From: Pseudoroseomonas ludipueritiae
Lineage (GTDB): Bacteria > Pseudomonadota > Alphaproteobacteria > Acetobacterales > Acetobacteraceae
Direction: 5' to 3'
Assembly (NCBI RefSeq): GCF_014490445.1
Contig: NZ_JACTUZ010000018.1
Span: 1-48,796 of the forward strand
DNA: 48,796 nucleotides
Made by a program: the position numbers and the translations under genes. How positions within the stretch are numbered: the stretch's first letter is position 1; every line of letters starts with the position of its first letter. Positions 42,764-48,796 of this stretch are shown here, piece by piece. The notes below the pieces were generated by a model, which was not told where the DNA came from, searched no databases, and was given only the letters and a program-made list of their open reading frames with translations.

Positions 42764-42788
42764 GTCCGCCGGCGACGGCGGGCCTTTT
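42764..42788 (+). terminator. Intrinsic terminator after parB-like gene
   Basis: CCGCC-GGCGAC-GGCGG with flanking GG/CC pairs, followed by CCTTTT, 23 bases after the stop codon and just before the next gene. Confidence 0.6.
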
Positions 42789-42804
42789 CGCATGGGAAAC
42801 GACC

Positions 42805-43839
42805 ATGGCGCAAAATCCGCATGATCTTGCACGCCGTCTCGCCGATCGTGCCGAGGCGGTGTGCCGGCACTATCTCTCCAGCGGTCGCCGCGAAGGCGGC
42901 TACTGGCTGGTGGGCGACGTCCGCAACACTCCGGGCCGCTCGATGTACATCCGGCTGAAGGACTCGCCGAAGGGTCCAGCCGGCAAATGGGCCGACGCGG
43001 CGACCGGCGAGCACGGCGATCTCCTCGACGTCATCCGCGAAAGCTGCGGCCTTATTGACTTCAAGGACGTCGCCGACGAGGCGCGGACGTTCCTCAGCAT
43101 GCCGCCACCGGAGCCAGAACCTCGTCAGCACCAGCGGCAGAGCCCGTCGCCGCATGGCTCGCCCGAAGCGGCGCGCCGATTGGTTCGCATGTCGCAGCCG
43201 ATCTGTGGCACGCTCGTACAGGCGTATTTACGGGAACGCGGCATTACGGATTTACGCGGAACCGGAAGCCTGCATTTCCACCCGCGCTGCTATTATCGGC
43301 CCGACGAGCATTCGCCGACCGAGGCCTGGCCGGCAATGATCGCTGAAGTCACCGACCTCGACGGCAAGATCACCGGGGCGCATCGCACCTGGCTCGATCC
43401 TCGCCGCCGCGACAAGGCGTCGATAGACACGCCGAGGCGGGCGATGGGCAATCTCCTCGGCAACGCTGTGCGCTTCGGCATGGGTGGCGAGGTGATGGCG
43501 GCCGGCGAAGGCATCGAGACCGTCCTGTCGCTCCGGCAGGTTCTTCCCGGCATGCTGATGCTGGCGGCGCTCTCCGCTGCGCATCTCGCTGCCATCCTGT
43601 TCCCCGACACGCTGCGGCGTCTCTACATCGTCCGCGACAACGATCCGGCCGGTGACGGGGCGCGCGATACCCTGATCGAACGGGCGAACGTGGCCGGAAT
43701 CGAGGCGATCGTCATCTCGCCTGAGCTGGGCGACTTCAACGAAGATCTGCTCACCCTCGGCTTGGACGCACTGCGCATGGAAGCCCGGTTGCAGGTCGCA
43801 CCGCAGGACGTCGCCCGCTTCATGGCGTTGGCGGCATAG
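42805..43839 (+). CDS. Toprim primase-like protein (DUF7146/Toprim_3)
   Basis: A 344-residue plasmid-type primase/helicase-like protein. The N-terminal half has no zinc-finger cysteines but shows GGYWLVGDVRNTPGRSMYI and GKWADAATGEHGDLLDVI, a primase-associated module. The central DUF7146 region holds YLRERGITDLRGTGSLHFHP. The C-terminal Toprim_3 domain (PF13362) has the catalytic Glu in MAAGEGIETVLSL and acidic LYIVRDNDPAGDGA. Such proteins accompany DUF932/ParB on integrative elements and may handle element DNA during transfer. Confidence 0.83.
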   Translation: MAQNPHDLARRLADRAEAVCRHYLSSGRREGGYWLVGDVRNTPGRSMYIRLKDSPKGPAGKWADAATGEHGDLLDVIRESCGLIDFKDVADEARTFLSMPPPEPEPRQHQRQSPSPHGSPEAARRLVRMSQPICGTLVQAYLRERGITDLRGTGSLHFHPRCYYRPDEHSPTEAWPAMIAEVTDLDGKITGAHRTWLDPRRRDKASIDTPRRAMGNLLGNAVRFGMGGEVMAAGEGIETVLSLRQVLPGMLMLAALSAAHLAAILFPDTLRRLYIVRDNDPAGDGARDTLIERANVAGIEAIVISPELGDFNEDLLTLGLDALRMEARLQVAPQDVARFMALAA

Positions 43840-43970
43840 CCGGCAGGAGAACAGGCCTGCGGTTCGCTCCGTGCTCGGCGGATGCGTCAATCCGTCGGAG
43901 GGGCACCGCGCCTCGGCCTTCGAGACGGCGATCGGCCCACAAGCCGGCCAGCCGGGCAATGGCGGCGGCC
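43840..43970. other. Gene-free leader segment
   Basis: A GC-rich stretch before RNA-like element copy A. It holds a hairpin GCAGG-AGAACAGG-CCTGC right after the Toprim gene stop. No gene is supported; a longer open frame entering from here into the DUF2493 gene lacks a plausible start. Confidence 0.4.
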
Positions 43971-44040
43971 GACTATTTTCCGGCGCGGCCAGAAGGCCGC
44001 TTTCCATCGCGAGACAAAATAGCCGGCCTTAGCCATCAAG
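43971..44040 (+). ncRNA. Structured RNA-like element, copy A
   Basis: An outer stem CTATTTT (43,973-43,979) with AAAATAG (44,016-44,022) encloses an inner hairpin GCGGCC-AGAA-GGCCGC (43,985-44,000) and the single strand TTTCCATCGCGAGAC. Downstream come CCTTAGC-N2-TCA-N-GCCC. Copy B at 48,671-48,743 repeats the layout with compensating changes in the outer stem. It ends about 95 bases before the DUF2493 start codon. Strand is assumed from the following gene. I cannot match it to a named RNA family. Confidence 0.5.
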
Positions 44041-44135
44041 CCCTCCGCTCGCGCTCCGGATGCCCAGCCGTCCGGCCCGTGGGCTTCGTCGCCATGAAGG
44101 CCGCGACGGTCGCGGTCCAACCGACGGAGCATCCC

Positions 44136-45059
44136 ATGCGCGATCACGACGACTACGAACCGCACCACGAATCCTCACCCACCGACCATGTCCTGAACGA
44201 ACTCCAGCTCCACGGCTACCGACCCTTCGCCGACGAGCCCGACCAGCGGCTTCTGCCAGACGGCAACCAGGTCGCGGGCGCCGTCGCCGACATCTTCGAC
44301 GCGCTGATCGGCACTCTGGAGGACACACGCCTCGAACCCGACCTCGACGATCTCCTATGGTCGACCACCAACGTCTTCCACCGCGCCACCGACCGGATCG
44401 GCCGGGACCTGGACGACAACGAGCAGGCACAGAAGCGGGCGCAGCGGGAACAGGACGGCAGCGAGGTGAAATCCGTCGAACTGGAGCGCCTGATCGCCGA
44501 GGGCATCACGCTGATCGAGCGACAGAACGCCTTCGAGCTGATGCGCGACCAGGCCGCCGAACACTACGAGCGCCATGTCGGCAAGCCTTGGCTCCCGCGC
44601 AGCGGATCGAAGGTCAACCATCGCAATCTGACCTCGGCGATGATCGACAGCCGCGATTTCTTGATGGCGAAGAAGCGCGCCGACCAGGAGGTGCTCCTGC
44701 CGCCGGGCCCGAAGATCGTCGTCACCGGCGGACTCGACTATGACGACCATCGGCTGATCTGGGCCAAGCTCGACCAGGTCCACGAGAAGCATCCCGACAT
44801 GGTGCTGATCCACGGCAAGTCGCCGAAGGGCGCCGAGAAGATCGCCTCGCTCTGGGCGAAGAATCGCAATGTCCCGCAGATCGGCTTCGCGCCCGACTGG
44901 ACGAAGCACGGCCGGGCAGCGCCGTTCAAGCGCAACGACGAGATCCTGCAGATCGTGCCCAAGGGCGTGATGCACTTCCCGGGCACCGGCATCCACGACA
45001 ACCTTGCCGACAAGGCCAAGAAGCTCGGCATCCCGGTCTGGAAGTTTGGCGGCGCGTGA
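44136..45059 (+). CDS. DUF2493 (SLOG-like) protein
   Basis: A 307-residue protein from ATG 44136 (GGAG 6 bases upstream). The C-terminal 120 residues are DUF2493: KIVVTGGLDYDDHRLIWAKL, VLIHGKSPKGAEKIASLWA and GIPVWKFGGA. The fold is of the SLOG/YspA type, which binds nucleotides or nucleotide-derived ligands. The N-terminal 170 residues are charged and helical. The last 109 bases of the gene, with 7 bases beyond, recur 1.57 kb downstream (46,522-46,637), flanking a defence-type gene, so its 3' end seems to be an insertion target. Confidence 0.85.
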   Translation: MRDHDDYEPHHESSPTDHVLNELQLHGYRPFADEPDQRLLPDGNQVAGAVADIFDALIGTLEDTRLEPDLDDLLWSTTNVFHRATDRIGRDLDDNEQAQKRAQREQDGSEVKSVELERLIAEGITLIERQNAFELMRDQAAEHYERHVGKPWLPRSGSKVNHRNLTSAMIDSRDFLMAKKRADQEVLLPPGPKIVVTGGLDYDDHRLIWAKLDQVHEKHPDMVLIHGKSPKGAEKIASLWAKNRNVPQIGFAPDWTKHGRAAPFKRNDEILQIVPKGVMHFPGTGIHDNLADKAKKLGIPVWKFGGA

Positions 45060-45066
45060 GCGCCGC
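44951..45066 (+). repeat. Direct repeat, DUF2493 3' end, copy 1
   Basis: 116 bp covering the end of the DUF2493 gene and seven bases beyond. Copy 2 (46,522-46,637) has the same length and 7 mismatches by my alignment. The right end coincides with a perfect hairpin around the stop codon, GGCGGCGC-GTGA-GCGCCGCC. Confidence 0.85.
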
Positions 45067-45193
45067 CCACCCACGTTGCGTTATCGCTCTCCCACTCGCA
45101 GGGACGTCGATATAAAACCGTACACTAAGTCTGAACGGTAAACGGGGAGCCCGATAGCAGTGGCTTCCAGACAAAGAAGGTGTGAATAGAGGC

Positions 45194-46480
45194 ATGGGCA
45201 CCTCAATCGAACTAAAAGTAAGCGGCGTATCTTTAGATTACGCAAAAAATAACAGCGGCAATGATTACGGCCATCTCTTCCAAGAGTCCGATCTCGCCCG
45301 CCGACCGAGCGATGGCATCGACTACGACTATTACCGCGACCATCCGGAGCAGATAGACGATCTCGCTGAAAGTGAGCTTGCCTTCGTTCGCCCATTGGCT
45401 CGCGTCATCCCGAGACTTCGCGTTCTCGGTGACACGCTGGATGGCGCCCGGGCGGAGTACGAGGCCGTTGTCGCCGACGCGCTCTCGTCGCTCTCCACGG
45501 ACGAGGAACCGGCACAGTTCCTCGATTTCGACGAGTTTTGCGCGCTCGCGAGCCTGTTCCCACTGGCCAGCCTCGCCGACGAATATATCGACTACGACAC
45601 CGAGGAGCGGGCCAGTGTCGCCCAAGGCCGCTTCGCGCCGCATGCCGCGCTGTTTGCCCGTATTCCTTGGACCGAAAACTCCGATTCCTACTGGTCCGAA
45701 GCCAGCTTTCTCTCAGCCAAGCTTTGCATCCTAAGCCCATCCTCGATGCTGCAGATCTTTTTTCTCAATCCCGACAATGCGGACGCCGAAGTGATCTGGC
45801 AGTTCGGCAATATCGTCCATGCGGGTTGGGTTGATCGTAGCTTCTTTGCCGCCGGAGTACAGCGAAACCAATCGATTCTGGTCGCGACCGAAGGAGCGTC
45901 GGACGCCCGCATTCTGCGCCGCGCGCTCGATCTCCTGCGCCCCGACGTTGCCGACTTCTTCCGGTTTATCAACGGCGAAGAACGGCATCATTTCTGGGGC
46001 ACCGGGAACCTTGTTCGATTTGCTGAAGGTCTCGTGCGGATCGACATTCAGAACCAGGTACTGTTCCTGCTCGACAATGATGCAGAGGGAATAGAAGCAT
46101 ACGGCAAGCTTCAGGAATTGAAGATGCCCGGCAATCTGCGCTCGATGGTCTTGCCGGACAGCGAGGACCTACGCCGCTTCCCGGCGCTCGGCCCCGAGGG
46201 TCTCAATGAATGCGACATCAACGGGCGAGCTGCCGCCATCGAATGTTACCTCGATCTCAATCTGCCCAGTTACCCGCCGGCACGCGTAATTTGGAGCAAT
46301 TACAAGCGCGACATCGACGCCTGGCACGGCGCGCTCGAGCACAAGGAATCCTACGACCGGCACTTCATGAAGCAGGACGCTGACTCGTTGACGTCGGGAT
46401 CATACGACACATCCAAGCTGACCCAAGTGCTCGACGCCTTGATCGCCGAGGTTTCGCACTTTGGCGGACGCGCTGACTGA
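45194..46480 (+). CDS. HEPN/Toprim-associated defence-type protein
   Basis: A 428-residue protein from ATG 45194 (GTG 45182 is the alternative). It opens with MGTSIELKVSGVSLDYAKNN and HLFQESD, the N-terminal signature of the HEPN/Toprim-associated domain (PF18871). The C-terminal half has Toprim features: SILVATEGASDARIL (Glu233) and VLFLLDNDAEG (Asp294, Asp296). Proteins of this kind are thought to be nuclease-type defence effectors, but I know of no characterised member. Base composition is lower in GC than the genes around it, and it lies between two copies of the DUF2493 3' end, both signs of insertion. Confidence 0.78.
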   Translation: MGTSIELKVSGVSLDYAKNNSGNDYGHLFQESDLARRPSDGIDYDYYRDHPEQIDDLAESELAFVRPLARVIPRLRVLGDTLDGARAEYEAVVADALSSLSTDEEPAQFLDFDEFCALASLFPLASLADEYIDYDTEERASVAQGRFAPHAALFARIPWTENSDSYWSEASFLSAKLCILSPSSMLQIFFLNPDNADAEVIWQFGNIVHAGWVDRSFFAAGVQRNQSILVATEGASDARILRRALDLLRPDVADFFRFINGEERHHFWGTGNLVRFAEGLVRIDIQNQVLFLLDNDAEGIEAYGKLQELKMPGNLRSMVLPDSEDLRRFPALGPEGLNECDINGRAAAIECYLDLNLPSYPPARVIWSNYKRDIDAWHGALEHKESYDRHFMKQDADSLTSGSYDTSKLTQVLDALIAEVSHFGGRAD

Positions 46481-46521
46481 CAACTCGCCACACCGGAGGC
46501 GAAACGCCAACTCACGGTGGT

Positions 46522-46637
46522 GATCGTGCCCAAGGGCGTGATGCACTTCCCGGGCACAGGCATCCATGACTATCTCGCCGACAAGGCCAAGAAGCTCGGC
46601 ATCCCGGTCTGGAATTTCGGCGGCGCGTGAGCGCCGC
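46522..46637 (+). repeat. Direct repeat, DUF2493 3' end, copy 2 (gene remnant)
   Basis: Reads in frame as the last 35 residues of a DUF2493 protein (IVPKGVMHFPGTGIHDYLAD through VWNFGGA and a TGA at 46,628-46,630) with no start or upstream gene. Several of the seven differences from copy 1 are silent, so the two ends come from related but distinct DUF2493 genes rather than from a recent tandem duplication. Confidence 0.85.
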
Positions 46638-47298
46638 ACGACTTCAAACGACTGACCGCGATCTGGTATTGTCGGAAGAAACACTAAGTTCTCGCCGACA
46701 GGAGGCGCATCTGGACCTTGATCACATTCAACTCGCCGCGCGTGACGCGCCGCTGATCATCGCATGGCCATCGCCCGGGCTCCCCGGCGGAATGATCCAG
46801 TTCAACGAGCCCGCCGAATGGCGACGGTTCATCGTCGGCCTCGGCATCGACGCGCGCATACCCGACATCGTCCAGCTCAAATTTCGGCGCGCGCAGGCGC
46901 TCTATCTTCTCGGCTGGATCGATCTCGACGTGCTGAAGGCCGGCGAGCTCGCCGCGCTCATCGCCCTGGAGCTGACGGTGATGGACCGGTATGGCGACCG
47001 GATTCCGAAGAAGAACCGCTCCTTCGCCGCGCTGCTGAAGCATATGGTCGATGTCGACGGCCTCGACGACGCGCACATCCCGATGATCGTCCGCACCGGC
47101 GGCACCGCCATCGGCTTCGTCACCGGCGCGTCGGGGCCGAGCCTGAGCCAGCGGCGCAACGGCATGGCCCATGGCGATCCGTTCGACGGCTTGCCTGTCA
47201 GCGGTCTGCTCGAACTGGTCCGCGACCTCATCAACTACGCCTACAGGGATTTCATCGCCAACACTCCGGTTGGGCACCGTTCGGCTTTCCTTGGCTGA
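46627..47298 (+). CDS. Unknown protein with HEPN-like RN-x3-AH motif
   Basis: Up to 223 residues; family not recognised. QRRNGMAHGDPFDGLP near residues 175-190 has Arg177-x4-His182, the HEPN catalytic spacing, after a helical core (LAALIALELTVMDRYGD, then SFAALLKHMVD). Start is uncertain: GTG 46627 overlaps the remnant stop, while a CTG at 46711 has AGGAGG 6 bases upstream and gives MDLDHIQLAARDAPLI. It follows the second DUF2493 repeat, so it probably belongs to the original element rather than the inserted cargo. Confidence 0.6.
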   Translation: MSAARLQTTDRDLVLSEETLSSRRQEAHLDLDHIQLAARDAPLIIAWPSPGLPGGMIQFNEPAEWRRFIVGLGIDARIPDIVQLKFRRAQALYLLGWIDLDVLKAGELAALIALELTVMDRYGDRIPKKNRSFAALLKHMVDVDGLDDAHIPMIVRTGGTAIGFVTGASGPSLSQRRNGMAHGDPFDGLPVSGLLELVRDLINYAYRDFIANTPVGHRSAFLG

Positions 47299-47518
47299 TC
47301 GGGAACGCGAACGGCTCTCGTCGCCGAGCACCACCCCCGCTTTTCTGCGCTGATCCTTGGTCAGACTGATCGCTTGACGCCATCAACCCGTAAAGGGTCG
47401 GCTATGCGAGCATGCCGCCGCTGCGGCTTCGCCTGCGCGGTGATTGCAGCGCTCAGCCCGACACATCGGGCGCCTGTAAGCGGGGGGATGGCCCTCCGCT
47501 CGAACAGGAGCCGGATCG

Positions 47519-47686
47519 ATGTCCCTCAACGACGCCCACGCCTTCGCCTCCAGCCTCGCCACCACGCTGATGGCCGCCATCATCATCTTCCAGGCCGGCG
47601 ACGGCACGCTGTCGGTCACGCCCACCAGCGAATATGACGGCGACACTGCCGCCATCGTCCATGAGATCGACCCCTTCGCTCCCTAA
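47519..47686 (+). CDS. Small 55-residue protein
   Basis: A short open frame, ATG 47519 to TAA 47686, with AGGAG 8 bases upstream. The product starts MSLNDAHAFASSLATTLMAA with a helical, mildly hydrophobic first half (residues 7-25), followed by an acidic tail (TSEYDGDTAAIVHEIDPF). No known family. Good ribosome binding site and codon use support translation. Confidence 0.5.
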   Translation: MSLNDAHAFASSLATTLMAAIIIFQAGDGTLSVTPTSEYDGDTAAIVHEIDPFAP

Positions 47687-47708
47687 CCGGGGCGACCCGG
47701 TCGCAGGT

Positions 47709-47732
47709 GCGGAAATCGCCGCCGATTTCCGC
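47709..47732 (+). terminator. Strong hairpin after small protein gene
   Basis: GCGGAAATCG-CCGC-CGATTTCCGC, a perfect 10-bp stem with a 4-base loop, 22 bases after the stop codon. No T-run follows, so it may act as a Rho-type barrier or mRNA end. A -10-like TATACT lies about 25 bases downstream and could start the next gene. Confidence 0.5.
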
Positions 47733-47827
47733 TGCCGGCATGCGCGCTCTTGCGCTATACTTCAGCCGCGCCGTGGTGGTGGTGGAAGGCGTGACCCTCG
47801 GACCTTGTCCATACGGAGGCCACCACC

Positions 47828-48271
47828 ATGATCATCCTCGCAATACTTGCATCCCTCGCAGCGATCGGCCTGCTTTGCTGGTTGCTGTTCACGCTGGCCG
47901 TCTTCGCGCTGCCGGCGTTTGTCGGCGTGACCGCTGGCGCCTGGGCGTATAGCACGGGCGCCGGCATTCCGGGCGCCATTCTGGCCGGCGCCGTCGCGGC
48001 GGCGATCACGCTTGCCGCCGGCCATCTGCTCATCACCTTCGTCCGGCCCATGTGGCTGAAGCTGATCGTGGCGGCTGCCTTCGTCGCGCCGGCGGCGATC
48101 GCCGGCTTCCATGCCACCCATGGCATCGTGAAGCACCTCATGCCGTCCGACGCGTGGCAGATCACGTTCTCCGTCATCGGTGCGGTCGCGGTCGGCATCA
48201 CCGCCTTTGTGCGGGTCGCTGGAATGGGGGCGGCTCCGGTCCCGTCCGGCCGGGACCTTGCACGGGCCTGA
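47828..48271 (+). CDS. Small integral membrane protein
   Basis: A 147-residue protein with about four hydrophobic segments (roughly 2-26, 28-45, 50-72 and 78-98, then a further one at 110-130). No signal peptide cleavage site and no recognised family; the composition is Ala/Gly/Ile-rich. ATG 47828 has GGAGG 8 bases upstream. The last 25 residues (PVPSGRDLARA) are polar and cytoplasmic. Similar small membrane proteins are common in conjugative-element cores, but the role is unknown. Confidence 0.6.
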   Translation: MIILAILASLAAIGLLCWLLFTLAVFALPAFVGVTAGAWAYSTGAGIPGAILAGAVAAAITLAAGHLLITFVRPMWLKLIVAAAFVAPAAIAGFHATHGIVKHLMPSDAWQITFSVIGAVAVGITAFVRVAGMGAAPVPSGRDLARA

Positions 48272-48670
48272 TCTTAGTCATCGCCGTCAGGAGGATCAGG
48301 GCAGCCGTGGCCTTGGCCGCTCCGTCGTCTGATGTCGGAACGATGGGCGTGTGCGACGCGGACCGACGCTGGTCCGGAAAGGCGGGTCCTCGTTGGAGCG
48401 CTGCGGGAGCAGAGCCGTGTATTGGCGGGCACCGGACATCGGGCGCGGCGATCTCCGGGGTGGCGGTGGGAAGCCCGGATGCAGCAGCGTCAGCCTGGCC
48501 GGAGGAAACTAAGCCGGTGAGCATGCCGTGGCGCCGGTTTGCCGTTGCGGGAGGGCCGCCATCTTTTCCGTTATCTGACCGTGCCTCGACCGCTCCAAAC
48601 GGCCTCTTCAATGGCCTGATCTGGCCGAAGGCCGGCTGCGCCTCGATCGCCTATGACGCAACAGCTGCGT
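48272..48670. other. Gene-free, hairpin-rich segment
   Basis: About 400 bp without a supported gene. CCTGATC (48,267-48,273) pairs with GATCAGG (48,294-48,300) around the preceding stop codon, terminator-like. Further on come short self-complementary runs and GGAGGAAACTAAGCCGG near 48,500, which suggest a structured RNA, but no family could be assigned. Open frames through it lack ribosome binding sites and conserved domains. Confidence 0.35.
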
Positions 48671-48743
48671 CAGACTTTCTTCCCCTGCCGGCTGCGCCGC
48701 CATTCCTCGCGAGACAAGAAAGTCCTCCTTAGCTGTCAGGCCC
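48671..48743 (+). ncRNA. Structured RNA-like element, copy B
   Basis: The outer stem is GACTTTCTT (48,673-48,681) with AAGAAAGTC (48,716-48,724), perfect over 9 bp. An inner CGGC-TGC-GCCG hairpin and ATTCCTCGCGAGAC follow, then CCTTAGC-N2-TCA-N-GCCC as in copy A. Two stem pairs differ from copy A with both partners changed. It lies 50 bases from the right edge; the gene it precedes is outside the window. Confidence 0.5.
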
Positions 48744-48796
48744 CTTCGGGGTGCGCCGTCGATCGCCTCCGGCCTGCCGATCGCCATCGAGACCGC

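Noticed and set aside
43959-44135. N-terminal extension of the DUF2493 gene
   Set aside because: It crosses the RNA-like element and has no ribosome binding site; ATG 44136 has one.
48052-48732. 226-residue open frame at the right edge
   Set aside because: Overlaps the membrane protein in another frame and then runs through non-coding, hairpin-rich DNA with no motif.

Overview
The window reads as one stretch of a very GC-rich alphaproteobacterium, probably an Acetobacteraceae member of the Roseomonas type. The grounds are a tripartite-tricarboxylate (Bug) receptor, an AapJ-like amino-acid binding protein, a mitochondrial-type ATP12 assembly factor, and a perfect alphaproteobacterial LexA box (GAAC-N7-GAAC). 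The genus is inference; no rRNA or tRNA gene lies in the window.

Bases 1 to about 13,420 are ordinary chromosome: a small lipoprotein (cut by the window edge), ATP12, acylphosphatase, a GT-A-like glycosyltransferase, an amino-acid binding protein, a Bcr/CflA exporter, a Bug receptor with an SDR behind a promoter carrying twin TetR-type palindromes, a DUF2945 protein, a radical-SAM/UdgX DNA-repair pair under an SOS-type promoter, a DUF296 protein, an SDR, an aldo/keto reductase, a divergent LysR regulator and a DUF1993 protein.

At about 13.4 kb the character changes. An AT-rich, gene-free junction opens an accessory island that runs past the right edge. From 13.7 to 32.0 kb it is almost solid defence DNA. 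On the minus strand lie a complete Qat operon (qatA-qatB-qatC-qatD) with an extra PIN-domain gene, an AbiE toxin-antitoxin pair apparently cotranscribed with a Gabija-like OLD nuclease/UvrD helicase pair, and a PD-(D/E)XK nuclease/HEPN pair. Overlapping divergent promoters separate that pair from a five-gene plus-strand operon. This operon encodes an unknown protein, two paralogous nuclease-like proteins, a Lit-like (U49) HExxH peptidase and a T5orf172/GIY-YIG-like zinc-ribbon protein. I do not recognise it as a named system.

From 32,124 to 39,166 lies a 7.0 kb element bounded by perfect 18-bp inverted repeats. It has an IS1182-family transposase at one end and an arsenic/chromate cargo (TSUP permease, arsR, two unrelated arsC genes, acr3, arsH, chrA). 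Its flanks carry CCCC on both sides, and removing it restores a perfect hairpin, so it looks like a single 'transporter IS' insertion. I could not find an inner right end for the transposase.

From 39.2 kb onward is the maintenance core of a conjugative element or plasmid-like island: DUF932, a large ParB-like protein, a Toprim primase-like protein and a DUF2493 protein. DUF932 and ParB share a conserved 80-base leader. A second repeated RNA-like element, with compensatory base changes in its stem, lies before the DUF2493 gene and again at the right edge. A HEPN/Toprim defence-type gene sits between two 116-bp copies of the DUF2493 gene's 3' end, which suggests insertion at a gene-end hotspot. 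A HEPN-like gene, a 55-residue protein and a small membrane protein follow. No integrase, relaxase, CRISPR array or tRNA was found.
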